From Lingula anatina (lineage: Eukaryota > Brachiopoda > Lingulata > Lingulida > Lingulidae), in contig NW_019774336.1 of the NCBI RefSeq assembly GCF_001039355.2, positions 408,263 through 472,262 of the forward strand: a DNA stretch of 64,000 nucleotides, written 5' to 3'. Both the position numbers and the translations under genes were made by a program. Numbering within the stretch: position 1 is the stretch's first letter; every line of letters starts with the position of its first letter. Below the pieces are notes generated by a model. That model ran no database searches. It was not told the DNA's origin and worked only from the letters and a program-made list of their open reading frames with translations. Below are positions 50,853 to 64,000 of the stretch, piece after piece.

Positions 50853-53800
50853 ATGGCCAATGTCCCAGGCGTTCCTCTTGGTGCTTCCAAGGAGAAAAAA
50901 TCATGTAGTAGCAGCGGTAGTGACTCTAGCAGCACGGGGGAGGAAGAGCGACTGCGAAGATTATTTCAGGCATGTGATGAAGACGGAGATGGATTGATTG
51001 ACAGGTAAATCCCCCAAAAAGTCGGTTGTCATCTTAAATTCATCTCTTAAAGTCAGGAGGGATTTTACATTAAAGGTATGACAGCTGCGTTTGGGGCTCG
51101 CGTTCTAGAATTTGGGCAAAGGGCGCAAAATGATGTGTGCAAAGTGTTGACTGCATGTGTTGTTTACATTTGTTATGAACTTGGTGTTAGCACCTGAAAC
51201 GATCATATCTTACCGAGTCTTGTTAATAAAAACTGTCTACACGCAATACGCTCCCAAACAAGTTTCTGCGGTCTTAAAGTTGTATTTAGCAAATGTACTA
51301 TTTTCATGCATACTGTCAAACTTAAATTTAAGTTCTTGTTTTTAAAAATGCAAGCATTCTATCTTTCATCTTCAGAGCTGTACGTAGTTGTTACTTATTT
51401 TGAATGAACATTTCAAATAAATTGACTTCAAAAAGATGAGACAAGGGACCACCTCCAGATTAACAAAAGTCAAAAGTCTTATATTTCACAGCACATTGGA
51501 TCAGTCAGTTGATAGGATTGTTATTGTGTTGAATTGTTTATTGTGTTATATAATTTACTTGACCCTTAGCTTGATCCAAGCCACTTAATTTTGATTGAAA
51601 AGTGAAGTATAATGTTTTTCCAGGATAAAACAAATGCATGCAATCAATCAGTCTTTACTGAGTGAGTGCATATTGATTTGCAGTTAGGATGTAAATGTTT
51701 TGGGATAAAATCTCAGCAAGTATTTTGGCAGGAGTAAGTGTCATATAATGGGAATAACCATGCAGTATCTAGGCATAAGATTTGGAAAGAAGACTTAAAA
51801 CATTAATATGTTTATTATGTGTAGGAAAGTAATAAGTATAACATGTTTTAGCAGATCAGCTCTATTGAATTATTGTCAAAATATCAGATTTGTAGGAAAT
51901 AGCTGCATAGACATTGCTCCGTATCTGTCTGTTGCTGCAATTTGTAAACTAAGTGATCACAGGATGCTATATGGCACCAACACTAAAAGCAAATTTTATC
52001 AAAACATTGCAACAGGGACTAAAAGCTTCACCACTGGTGTGATAGAATGTGGGATATTTCCATGGAGACTGAGAGTAGTTAGCAGGTCTTCCATTGCTTG
52101 CCAGTGAGGATTATTTCCTAATTTTCACATTGATTTTAGATTTGTCCTCTGTGTTTATGGAGATTTGGATCAGAAAATTAGATTTCTATTCCGTATTTAT
52201 GAAGGTTTGCAAAAGAATATGCATATTTATCACATTTGTATCAGTATGCCTTGAAATTGTTTCAGTGTTCATCAGGTTAGTGGTTAAAATTACGGGATTG
52301 GAAGGTTTCACATTATTTTTAAATGGAAAGGAGTTGCATATTTTCAGATGTATGACTAATGGTAATTGCTTTTGAAGACTTTTTTTTTTGTTGTTAAAAC
52401 AAAGTCTTTAAAAAACTGTTTGCAATTTTTTTTACCAGAAAAGTGGCTTGCATACACTCTGTGTATATTTTTGTTATGCACAAGTATGGCTGATGGCATA
52501 ACGCCATATCTGCAGTGTAGTGCATAACTGTCTGTCTGTTGCTTGGGTGTAACTTCTAGCTTGGTATGAAAGAATGTGCCAGAGAATGACAGGCCAATAA
52601 TGCATGTGTATATTACTTGGAGATGAGTACAAGCTTTATACAAACTAGAGACATAAACATAACCTAAGGAAGGCTAGAGGAGGCTAACTACCATATGATC
52701 GTATGTGTATATTGAATGCAAAGCCAAGGCCATGCCATCAGATTCACAGGAATCAAATATGATTCGCATTAACCTAAGTGACTACACTGTCTCTTCCAAA
52801 TAATATCCTTCCAAACTGCCCTATTCCCTGTGCAGATTACCTGTAGCAAGGTGTGGACATGATAGGAAGTGTAAATCAATGCCCATGGTGTGTGATATAT
52901 GATTATTTACTTGCAAGCTTACTTAGCCTAATGGGATTTTGGTGACCTTGGGGTGTGAACTTCATTTAGGTCAGCTATGTTTACAAATATGCAGGGATAA
53001 TCTTTTCTGTGAAAGATGGAGAAGTTTATTATTTATGTACATTCTTTTCACTCCTACCTAAGGTTGCTTGCCTCTTGACCATTTACCTTTGTGAGAAAGA
53101 TTCTAACATGCACAAGATGAATATATCCATTACTTGAATGTATTTCCATGTGTCTTTTTTCTTGTTTTTTTTTTTTTTTTTTTTTTTTTAATCAGCAAGT
53201 TGCACTGTTCACCAGTAAAGATTAGACTTGATTTGTGTGTCAGTTGACTAGAGAGAGAAAAAAAGAAAGAAATATCTCTAAATTAGACAATGCACAAGGT
53301 CCAGGAACCTTGCCTCTGTGCCACAGTGATAACATTCTCATCTGGATATGTCTTTCTTTTCCTTATTGTTTACCTTTGATATGATCATAAAAATGATTGT
53401 TTCACAGTTGATAAAGATGTATTAAAACACATTACCTGAATGACAGACATTGGCATTTGATTTTGGTTCTGTTGAAATCCCTGAGGAATTTAATTTAATT
53501 TGATATTTCCTTTTCATTTTGATAGCAGATTGGCTTAGGGTCATTAGACCATGGTGAGACAAACTGATGGCATCTAGACAGTTTTTTTTTTCACATGAAC
53601 TCTGCATACCTCTTTAACTTGATGAAATCCCACAAGGACTAATGCATAATCTTTTTTATTAAGAAAAGAAAAACTATAATTGAAAACAATTCAAGAGAGC
53701 CTATTATCGGGAATGGCCATTAGGGTAAGAGACTTAACGGAGTGAAAGAACCCTTTGGGTATGATTATTTTATTTATAAGTATTATCCCATGCCTTACAA

Positions 53801-56800
53801 ATTTGTCTAGTCATTATCAGGTTGTTTAATACGATAACTTGTCAGGAATGAAAGTGCTCTTTGCGGACATGATAGTTATTTCATTTTCTGATCTATTAAC
53901 AGTAGTGTGCCTTGAAGGGAACTTTTAAACCACTTAACTTTTCTGGGTGATATATTAATTTTTTTGTGCAATATTCTTGTTTCATCTTGAATAAGTATTA
54001 ATTTTTGTACATGTTCAAGTCTGCTCTTTGTGGCTTAAAATTGATAGTTAAATTCTAGGCCTGCACATTGAGAATAAAGTGAGTATCAGTGTGCAGTCTC
54101 TCAAGTGCAGTATAGAAATATCTGTTGAATGGTGGGGTTTACCACAAAGAACTATAACTGTTCTTACTTCAGAGAAGAGAACTGTACATGGTGACACACC
54201 AGTAGTGGTATTGTGTGGTTAATGTGAGCCTGGGATAGCCTTAACCTTGTGATAAAATGGTAATAGTGTGCACTTGATTGAACTCCCTCACCTGAATCGA
54301 TGGTTTATTGTTACATCTGGGTCTTTGTGGAGACAAGTATAAAAGGGAATGTTTGTTTTTATTTGGTCGATGTTTTATGATTTTCTCCCCCTGAATGCCA
54401 ACAGTGAGAATTCTGAAGTGGAGTTGAGCTAGATGTCTGGAACTGTTTCCGTAATTATGAAGCTGACAGAATATTTGTATTGATTTTAGTCATGAAAGTA
54501 AGAGTTTGCCTCTTCAAATAGAGGATTGATTTGGAATATATGAAACCAAGTAGTCCCTTGAAAATAAAGATAATGCTGTGTATTCCATGAATAGACTTTC
54601 TTTCAAGAGAAATAAGTGTCAGGGCAACTCAAGTGCCATTTCACTGACAATATAGCAGTGTGAATATCTCACTTGCAATGTGTTAACTGATATTAACAGG
54701 ACTGTTGATTCTGAGAGTTTTAGAAAAAAATCTTTAAATTACTTTCATTATAAATATGAATCATTATCTAACAAAAGATGATTGTAGAATGCCAGGCCAT
54801 TTAGTACAGTCACTGAAGAAAATACAGAATTTGTTAGACGTTAAAAATGAAATTTTGTTAAGATAACGCTTTATTTTGCTTCAGTATTATTATTATTGCA
54901 ATATTTAGAGGAACAATTTTAGCAATTGAGGGAAAGGGGTTAAAAATTTGTCGTTAGGATCAGGAATGGAAGTGTAGGAATATAAATATAAAATTAAACT
55001 TATAAAAGAGAATTTTTAATATTCTTTTAAGGATCACTGGTATTTCAGGAGGAACATATGCAACTGATAACTCTCAGTCTCAGAGTCTCAGATAAAGTAA
55101 TACTGTGAACTTTGTATTAGTGGAGCTTCGAGATTCACCCAGTTAAGAGATAAATCACATCTTTCATTCATATTAGCTTCAGATTTTCTCAAGGAATATG
55201 AATAATGGGAGGATTTTTTGCTCTTTTTTATGGTTAATTGGTTCCTTGTGACTATGGGGTCACTTCCTATCATGGATGTAAATCTGTTCTTTTATTGAAC
55301 TCAATATTGCCCTGCTTAGGTGTTTTTTAGGTTGAATCAATGACTTGAGCATTTGAATTACTTCTAGAAATTAATGTTTGTCCTCTATTATGTGAACCTG
55401 GCATTCTAATAATTTAACTTGAAAGAAAATTCTTATGACAGACTTTAAATTTGTCTCTGCTAATAAATGCAAAAGAATTGTTATTAGTATGTAATCTTAC
55501 ACTTATAAATAATTATTATTTCACCTATTTGTGTATAACTAGTGTATTTGGTATTAAATTAAATGTGCAAGAGTTAACATTTTTTATGATCCAATATTTT
55601 CAGTCATGACTTGAAGAACATGTGTCGTCTTCTTGGAATGGAGGACTCTGCAGAAGAGATTATCACTCAACTTGGAGTCCATGGCAAGATTTCGTTTGAT
55701 GAGTTCTGTTTGTGTCGAACCCAACTGATGACTGAGCTGGAACAAGACCGTCTGCAGGCACCTGTCCCTGATATGTCCACTCTCCCCCCCTCTCTGCCCA
55801 GTCCAGCCACACCTGATGTTGACCGCCAGCACTGTGTTCAGTCACCATCTTGGAGAACAAGCTCAGAAAACAGCTTAGGTAATGATACATATATATTTTA
55901 AGACCAAGATAAGAGACATTCACATTACATGATTTAATATATTTGAAACCAGAGATAAAGCAGGTTTTCAGCCTGATTAACCTTTGGTGTGAGTATACAT
56001 GTGTTGGATTTCAGCTGGTAATTGCATTACTTGAAGTCTCCTTAATCTCATGTAACCTCAGCTCTTGCTTGAGTTCACCCCAACAAAAGCCACAGTCCTA
56101 TGAGCATGGCGGTCATGTCATGAAGAATGATGGAGCAATTGATGACCAGATGGCTTTGTTTGATTTGATATCTCTGTTGATTGAAAGTGACATCAATTAA
56201 TTTTGGTCAGCCCACTTATGTTCATAATGAGGAGATATTGGTCTAGCCAAAGGCCAGTGGCCATAAGGAAGGTATGATGAAATGAAGTGGATGTTTAATT
56301 ATCAGATAGAGATTTTTGACAATGGAGAGTTGCCAGTGTCAACATTTGTAGATATTACTAAGGAAATTGATTTTGTTTGGGACAGACAAAATTTGAGGAT
56401 GTGTTTGATTGTGAAGGAAAGAGAAAGTTATGGTAAGATCAAACGAAGAGCTGAAGATTGTGATGGATGTTGTGGCAGACGCTGAACCTGCCTTGCAGCA
56501 GACAACCAAGAAGAAAAAGAAAAGAGGACAGAAAGAAAAAAGTTCAGCTTGTTGTTTATTTACTTCATTTGAAAAAGAAATTACTTCATTTTTCCGAAAA
56601 TTATGCAATAACCTTTCTACATCTTTAATTCCTCTCTCCATTTCTATTATCTCTTATGTGCTCTTGCAGTCATTTTTTCTCGCAACTCTCAGCCTCCGTG
56701 TTACAAAAAAAAACATTCTCACAATTTGCCAAACCAAGATTGCTGTCATAAGGTTTTCCTTGAGGCAATGCTAGATTTTTATTGCCATGGCATGTAGCAT

Positions 56801-59800
56801 CACCTCAACCATAATGTATAGTATACTAATATTCTATCTGTGACATGCGTTCATCATTAAACTACTGTTTTAGTGCTTCAACACGTGTTCCTGGTCCTTG
56901 TGTTTATGCTGACTTTGGTTGGTATGTATTACATCATGCCAGTCTGGTAAGTGGTTTGTTTTTTTCTTCAGCAGCACAGGGGTGTTATTGTCTGTATTTA
57001 CTCAGGGTTATCAAATCTTCTCAGAACATACAGAGTGTTTTTATTGTTTTTTTTTAAGGGTTTATTACTCGATCCTTGAAAAAAAATTGCTAGAATTTGT
57101 GCTGTAAAACAAAACATGGGCCTCTCTTTACAACTTTGCCAATAATAATGTGAATGTAAAAATTCAGTCTTCTCAAAGAATCTACCTGTAAACATGCCAT
57201 TTTTATCAATCCTACCAGATGCTGACTCCTAGATTACCGAGCTGCATGTATGTTTACTATTTGTGCTATTTTTGAAGACAGAAATCAGTTGGAAATCAGA
57301 ATAGAAATATCAATTTTCAAGAAGAGCTTCATCCTGACATGCATCAGAACTGAATTGCAAACACCTGGGAGTCTGTCAGCTACATAACTCAAACTATAGT
57401 CGGGTCATAGTTTCCCGCTTTTAGTGCCAACTCAGGTGGATTGGCCATGTTTATGACAGATTTTCTCCAACACCTTCATTGCACTGTGTGTCAAACTGAG
57501 TCCAACGTTTATAGTCATTCAATTAGATCTATTTGGATTATGTTATTCAAAATTTGTTTTGTTATATTTATGCATTTCAGCAATGTTGAAATGCATTTGT
57601 TTGGTATTTACATTCAAGGCACAGTCATTATGTTCATTAGACTGCTCATTAAATCGTAATGAAACCAGCACATAAGAGAAAAGGTCTGTTATTGTGGTCC
57701 CTGAATATTGCCAGTGATTCTGCATTTCACACATACCTCCTTATAATACATAGGTTTTCCTTAATTAGCTGTCAGCATTTTCATGGTTACACTTTATGGG
57801 GTCCCACCTCTTCCATGTTTGCCGGCTAGTGATAATTTCTTTTATGAAAATGTCTATGTTTTAGGAAGGTAAAGTTTGTAGGTTTTCTTGTAAATGATAG
57901 TATTGTTGGGTTTCACAGGTTAGTGTTTAGTTTTCAGCCAATTTTTACTCGTTCTTTCCCAAAACTATATGAATTACAACAGTGACAGCAATGACCATAA
58001 CTGAAAAACTCCCGTACCAATTTCACATCCATGCCCTTTTTGTACTTTTAAATTTATTATGGCTTTTAAGTCATATGTGTGATATAAGGGAATAATTGGG
58101 TGTAATCCATTTTTTTAACAGTTTTTAGAAAATTCCAGTTATATTAAGACAGAAATTGTGAAACTGGCATGTTTCTGGTTCATCCCTCCCCGCACTATGC
58201 AAGCCTCTTGGAAAATATCCCATATTCAGTAAATGCACAGGTTAGGTAACAATAGTGATAGCTTCAGGAAACTATCCCTTGTATTTGAATGACTGCTATT
58301 GTACAAAAAAATCTTTGAATCATGGTGTATCACTGTTGTAGGTCTGTTAATCTCAGAGATACACCATCCATCAATGGTAAATAAAAGGAATACCTTTCAT
58401 TTGAATTGCTGTCAAGTCGGCAATTCAAATTAAGTGGCTACAGGTGACAGGCACTCTTTTGATACATCTTTTTTATCTTGGATCAACTTTGACTCCTGTA
58501 GGTTCTAGTTACCTTTGATACCTAAGGCTGTGTGGTCAGAATACCATAATACTGCTATGTGGCAGTAACATGACACACTGTTCTTGTTCTTTTTGGCACC
58601 CTTTGGCTTTTTATTATATGCAGTAACTACATGCCTTGGCATTAAGTGAGCCACCAGTGTTTGTCACTAATAGTTTTATGTAAAGACAAGACATTTCCCT
58701 TGGCTTTTATTGAGCTCTTGTATTTTGTAATGATCATTTAAGTGTTTAATTTAATATATATACTTTTCTGTTTGCAAACAATATGTGTATTACAAATACA
58801 GCACAAATAAAGTTAGATGTGATAAAGATGTGACAAATTTCATTGGTTATTTTGTTTAGGATTTTTTTTACCACCCATATTATTCACCAGAATCTCTCAT
58901 TGGTTGCGAAATAAATGTCCCAATAAAACTTTCCCTCTCACCTACACATACAGAGAGAGAGAGGCTCAACACTGTGCATTTGGGAAGTAGCCTTGTAATT
59001 CATCCACAATTTGTAAATGATACATTTTTGTGTCTGCTTTTGATTGGATACAGCTTCAGGTGACACTGACAGCAGTGCAGTGTGACATTGGGACGAGTGA
59101 GGACCACAGGGAAATCTGGCACCAATTTGATAAGCGTGTTATTCTAGGGTTGTCTGACTGTAGGAACCTATACTTGTTCCACATCGCTTATTTTAAATGA
59201 CTGCTGTGTGGATATTTTGTCCACTTTGGAAGTGTGTTATTCTTGTCTACTACCTAGATTTCTCATTTTGTCAGTTTCAAATTCAAGGATTATTACTGAA
59301 CATGACCCTGTACCACTAATGCGAGTGCTGATGTCTGGTTGCTGATTTTGTTTGTATACACTGATGTTATTGTTTTGTAGATTGAACACTTGACATGGTT
59401 TTATTTACAGGTGTCTCTTTTTACCTGTAACAGATGATGATTTATTCACACCATTTTCTCTTTAGCAGTCTGAAAAGTATTTAAAAAAAAACAATTGAAC
59501 AGCATGAATAAATTGTGATGCTTCCAATAGCTCTGGATATAAGGACAGAAAAGTACTTTATTAAATGTTGCATGCCAAAATAGCAACCAAGTACCCTGCT
59601 AGATTTAACATCATTAAGCTGCATTATATCTGGGAGGTGGACAGGTGTTTGTGACTTTTTCCCAGCATGTTATCGCAGAAATTACTCGCCAGATCTTGAA
59701 CTCATGTGAGTTATAGAGAACACCTCTCATGTGCAGTGTGTGGAATGCAGGACTGCATGTTTTAGTATGAATTAGGTTCTGGTTTTGATTGTAAGATTCA

Positions 59801-60286
59801 TTATAAGATTAAATGAGCTATGTCTTGCGGTGAATAATGCAAATTCTGTGCATTTTGTATAATTTGCCTTTTATGCAAAATGAAGCTTTGAGCGAATATT
59901 AACAAAAATATTTAATAAATACTTGCTGATTTAGTTTCCAGAATAATGTAATATTTTTTATTAGTTGAGTGTGAAATTGCCTTCAGTTCACAAGGGTACA
60001 GATGATGTGTTCTGTAGTTTGACAAACTGACCAAAAGGGGTCTCATGGTTGCTTGTTTTTCCCAAGAAAAGCCTGGCATTTAAAGTGAAAGAAAGTTACC
60101 TTGGAATGATCTTTTATCAAAGCCTTGCCAACGTGCCCTATCATCACCCACAAGAAAAAGCACACTCCTGCAGTCAGTTTGCTGAGAAGTAAATAAATTT
60201 AGTAAAAATATGCCTTTTCAAGATACAGTTAAAATAATCAACTCTTTTAAGAATCACTTAATCCCTTGTGGTTACATCTACCCCCA

Positions 60287-60323
<37 letters not shown>

Positions 60324-63300
60324 TGTGTGTGTATACAACCATGGCATGCGGATAACATAGAAACCGACAGGTTTATGCAATAAAAATCATTTTATCTTCT
60401 GGGATGGTATTTTGACAGGTCATAGATTTAGCTTCAACTGGTTTTCTTCCTGGTCATAATGAGCTGACCTGGGTGAATTAAAGGCCACTTGACAGCATAA
60501 CTTTCATAAAACATTAAATAGGGATGTGGAAAGAGTAAAAAATTGTCAATGTTATCAGCTGAAACACAACCATGATTACAAAAGCAGATATTTATTAACT
60601 CCTTGTCAGTACGTTTGCAATTCTGGCTGTTGCTCCAAAAAAGATGAAAAAGGGATTAAACTGCGCTGCATTGGTTGAAGTTTGAATTCGTTGAAGGAAG
60701 TGCTCTTTCTAAAGGAACTTGACTAAACTTTGCAAGTGTTCTTTTTAACAGAGATTTTCCAAGCCAGCAAGTTTTCTAGGTGGTGCTCTGCTAAATCACA
60801 AGCTTGACCTCAGCATAATAAGCCGTATGAAGAGAACAAGAGATTTCCCAGAACTTTTCAAGTGCTTTGAGCGGTTTCATAAGTGATTTTATTGACAGCA
60901 AACACTTTTAGAGGTTGCCATGTCAAGCTGCCACTTCCGACTCCCCAATTTGAAGCATTAAGTCATCTAAGTTCACGTCTTCATAACTTTTCTGAAGAGA
61001 TTTTGTTCATTAGAATAGTTTTGTCTGGACATGCTGTTTTTCACCATGGGGCATTTGTCCACAGAAATGTGCTTTGTGGGCTGATGATTGGACTGTATCT
61101 TAAAAAGAACCAAAGGATTGTTGATACAGAGGCAGCCATTCAAAAATCATAATTATACATTTTGAGATCCTAATTGGATGTCTTGGAATACTGCAGGTTG
61201 ACAATTCATTTCAAATTAAGGAAAATTATTTAAAATGTTAAAAAAAAAATGTTTTCACATTCTTTTTTTTAGAAAAATACCTTAAATGCCAGAAATTTTT
61301 CTTCAGAGTTGTTTTATGATTATAATAACAAAAACTTTCAAGGATTTGACAGAATCAGTTGATGGAACGGATTAGATTTTGTGTTCTGTAACATTGGTGT
61401 CAAGTCAAGGGGTAATGCCATCACTCGTGTACAGCCAAGTCTGTAACATTGGTATATAATAGTAAGTGTGGTTTTTGAACAATTGAGTTTTTTTTTTTTT
61501 TTTTTTTTGGGGGGGGGGGATACTTCATAATTATCCTGCTAAACTAGCATTACATTTTAATTCCTAGTATTTGGGTGTGGAAGTGAAAAGACTGTAAACA
61601 CCATATAATGTCACATTTAATTGCATTGAATCAAATATCTAAAGGGACATTTATTTCCTTCTTAGTGACTATTTGTTTTCTTCGATTGCAGCAAACTTTA
61701 CTCTTTTCGCATGGTTAGAAGCTTCATGTATTAATGTGAAAATGGTATAGGCCTTGAAGTACTAGTGATTAGAATGTTGTTTTCAGACTGTGTGAGTTTG
61801 CTTGAAGCCAATATAGTAACTTTCATTCTTTGCATTTTCAATCCCAGTGTTAGGATCAGTTTCAAAGTATATTTTCACTTCTATTTATGAAGACATAATT
61901 ACCAATTTGAAAGAAAATAGGGAAAACATTAGGCTAAAAAATTACATATACAGCCTGTTATAATTAACAAACATTGTGAATATGGGATGAGAGGAAAATG
62001 AAATGTGTGTGTATTTAATTGAGATATCTTGACTTCTTTGTGGAATTTTAATATGAGTCTCTTGCCTTTTTTTCAATGCATTAATATATACGCTCCTTAC
62101 AAATCAATAGCTTGCAGTTATTCCTCCCTAAATCGACAACCCACAACTAAATTTAAGCAGACTTGCAAACACACAGGACCCATAGAGAACTTACTTGTGT
62201 GTGTAATCCATTGCTTTGGGTCCCAGTTGTATGTATTGACTAGAGCCATGAAAAGGCTGTGTAATACCAGATCATTGTTTTATGGTCCTACATTGTTGAA
62301 AACAGAATGATAAGCTAGTGGTTTATATTAGACTTAAAGGAAACTTGGATTACAATGTGGCTGTCTTGTTTCCCATCAGCAGGTAGATCAGAGATGATAC
62401 AAGTTCATACAGGTATGCCGATTGATAACACCAGTGTTTTCACTCGATTTTGTTTTTGACAGTCATTTAAGATCTATAGTAGAAAAATAGGTCTCATCTC
62501 AAAGTGATTGGCAGTACCAAAGTTAAAATTGAAGGTTGTTTTGTGCAAGATGTGTCATGGGGTTCAGAAGGATGTACTACTAGAAAAACTGAATTTCACA
62601 AGTAAATAACAGCAGCTGTAAGTTCCAAAGATGAGTGCTGTTGGTTTAGTTAGGATTTTAATTTTTGCTAATAAAGATTTAAAATCTTTTTTCTTAGATT
62701 AAGTTACAGTTGAGTTTTTTCCCATTTATAAGTTTCTTTTGGTTTAGGGAAAAAATTGAAAGGCCAAGGTGAGCTAAAGTGATCTTTTTCCTTCTGGTAT
62801 TTTCTACTCAGTACTATTGTACTAGATGAGTTACTTAACATGCAACAGTTTTCTGAATCATGTGCAGTCTGGAGTGTCAAGTGTCGCATAAACCACGTGC
62901 AACAAAAGGTTAAAGTTGTAACGGAGTTGTGGCACGTGATACCTGAACATGTGGTGCTTATTATGTAAACCACTGTTTTTGTGCAGGAGAGTTTTTCAAA
63001 GTGGCTAATCCTATGGCAGCTAAGTTTGTGATCAGGTGGAAAGTTATATCATCGTGCACATGTTTTTTTATTCTTAGGACTTGCAGAGTTAGATAACACA
63101 CCTACAGACCTAACTTCTGCTATAAAAGCCCATGGAAATCATACGGTCTTTTTACTTTCTGATAATGTTTAGAGAGAGCAGGACTAGTCATAATAGTCTG
63201 TTGGTGTTTCACTTTGGCAGATATTTTATGCAGCCTTCCAGATGCGTGAACGTGGATGAAATAGCAAAAATTGGAATATTTTTTTCTTTTGATGTTTCTC

Positions 63301-63764
63301 AGATGATATCAATACTATTGTATTGCAGCTTCAAACAGAATTGCAGAAAATTTTAATCAGATCACTCTATATGTTTGTCAAATAGTGTTTGCAAAATTGT
63401 GTATTGACATAGGTTTATGACACGCAGTCATGCCTACAAGCATACATGCACATACACACACATGTACACTTACATATACACATGACAGGTACACAGACCA
63501 TATGTGTCCAGTGGTGTTTCATCTGTAATAATGTCTATTAGAGAATGTAGCTAATTTTATTTTTCTGTCATCCCAGTGTCAGGAGGAGGCAAGCCAGAGA
63601 GCCTGGACTATGACAGTGGTGCTCAAGATCTGCACCTGGAACCCACCAGTCTTCAGCGCCTCATAGAGCACCACAACCCGGGAGTCATCTCAGAGCTCAT
63701 GGAGAACCCCAGGGGGCAGCACAGTCAGGAGGCGGCCTCACACTTTCTGGAAATTGCCAACTCG
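50853..63764 (+). CDS. MCC: MCC (colorectal mutant cancer protein) homologue, N-terminal three exons with EF-hand
   Basis: Exons 50853-51004, 55604-55878 and 63577-63764 join in phase 2 and then phase 1, giving 205 residues; the gene continues past the window. MCC is a coiled-coil scaffold implicated in adhesion, polarity and Wnt/NF-kB signalling in vertebrates. The long form starts with an EF-hand region, as here: EEERLRRLFQACDEDGDGLI, loop D42-x-D44-x-D46-G-x-I49-D50-x-x-D53, then DLKNMCRLLGMEDSAEEI and a degenerate second hand HGKISFDEF. Family landmarks follow: WRTSSENSL, LDYDSGAQDL and FLEIANS, which lead into the coiled coil in known MCC proteins. The start has a strong context (A at -3, G at +4). 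Rab11-FIP3-like EF-hand proteins are an alternative but lack the YDSGAxDL block. Confidence 0.85.
51005..55603 (+). other. Intron 1 of the MCC-like gene (4.6 kb)
   Basis: It splits the calcium-binding loop codon 51. It contains a T-run at 53165-53189 and otherwise AT-rich unique-looking sequence. Open frames near 51808 and 52094 lack family signal. Confidence 0.6.
53165..53189. repeat. Poly-T run
   Basis: Twenty-five T in MCC intron 1. Confidence 0.9.
60291..60320. repeat. Poly-T run (30 bases)
   Basis: Intronic homopolymer with no attached element body. Confidence 0.95.
61488..61519. repeat. Poly-T/poly-G run
   Basis: Twenty-one T followed directly by eleven G, in MCC intron 2. Confidence 0.95.
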
Positions 63765-64000
63765 GTGAGTTTTTATCCCCAGCTTTTCTCTTTACTCTAC
63801 CTTTTTATCTACAGTCAGTACATTTGGAACTTTGTTGAAAAATGTAATGGAAACATGAAAATGCTTTTTAAGACCATTACTATGTTCCAAACACTAAAAA
63901 TAGTACCAGTCTGGCCACAAAGCTATTGACTCAACTGTGTACAGCTATTTTTCATTCTGAATTCCAAATTGGATTATAGTCTATTGTATTGTGATATTGA

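Larger units (their letters stand above)
55879..63576 (+). other. Intron 2 of the MCC-like gene (7.7 kb)
   Basis: I recognise no exon, RNA gene or intact mobile element. Simple sequence is present at 60291-60320 (T30), 61488-61519 (T21 followed by G11) and a CA-rich stretch at about 63446-63485. The flanking splice sites are CTTAG|GTAATG (donor) and ATCCCAG (acceptor). Confidence 0.6.

Noticed and set aside
50575-50997. 140-codon frame upstream of and overlapping the MCC-like first exon
   Set aside because: The overlapping frame from 50853 carries the EF-hand and correct splice phase; this one is a shadow.
52094-52375. Hydrophobic 93-codon frame in MCC intron 1
   Set aside because: Phe/Ile/Val-rich translation is what T-rich DNA yields by chance; no start context, splice sites or homology.
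56430-56774. Lys-rich 114-codon frame in MCC intron 2 as an extra exon
   Set aside because: The KKKKKR-type stretch is low-complexity, and the flanking exons join in phase without it.

Overview
This is a window of animal nuclear DNA. It is AT-rich and intron-rich with GT-AG splicing, many microsatellites and homopolymer runs, and several small foldback transposons. The gene set (a 3-hydroxyanthranilate dioxygenase, a TMEM229 family protein, an MCC-type EF-hand/coiled-coil protein and a long cilia-type protein) points to a bilaterian, and the repeat style suggests a marine invertebrate. I cannot name the species. Three isolated N positions (17166, 40166, 45823) are assembly ambiguities.

I rebuilt five protein-coding genes exon by exon from splice sites, intron phase and family similarity. 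(1) + strand, 1-18045: the last 23 exons (about 1,177 codons) of a large protein that starts before the window. It has an acidic linker, a HEAT-like helical segment and a long low-complexity tail, and may be a WDR87/WDR97-type ciliary protein (tentative). (2) - strand, 34588-20580: a complete six-exon gene for a 609-residue type I membrane protein that I do not recognise. It has a short glycosylated ectodomain, one membrane segment and a 400-residue tail full of docking motifs. It also has an 18-base microexon encoding an NPxY motif and a GC-AG first intron. (3) + strand, 35242-35986: a two-exon TMEM229B-like gene, head-to-head with gene 2 across a 653-base promoter region. (4) - strand, 44712-38536: HAAO, complete in ten exons (295 residues), with all iron ligands present. 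(5) + strand, 50853 to beyond the window: the first three coding exons of an MCC homologue with its N-terminal EF-hand.

Genes 1 and 2 converge at their 3' ends, as do genes 3 and 4. Between them lie foldback MITEs (17174-17431 and 18838-19093, with two more in introns of gene 1), a dispersed repeat family inside HAAO introns, a gene-poor 6.1-kb spacer (44713-50852) with a decayed element, a G-quadruplex run and a possible coding remnant, and large introns with little visible content. There are no operons. The genes look functionally independent: NAD/kynurenine metabolism, a membrane protein, a signalling receptor or adaptor, a polarity/adhesion scaffold and a probable ciliary protein.

The strongest candidate for something undescribed is gene 2. 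It is an apparently unknown tyrosine-motif receptor whose endocytic/PTB-type signal sits in a frame-neutral microexon, next to a second frame-neutral exon carrying a duplicated serine/tyrosine motif.
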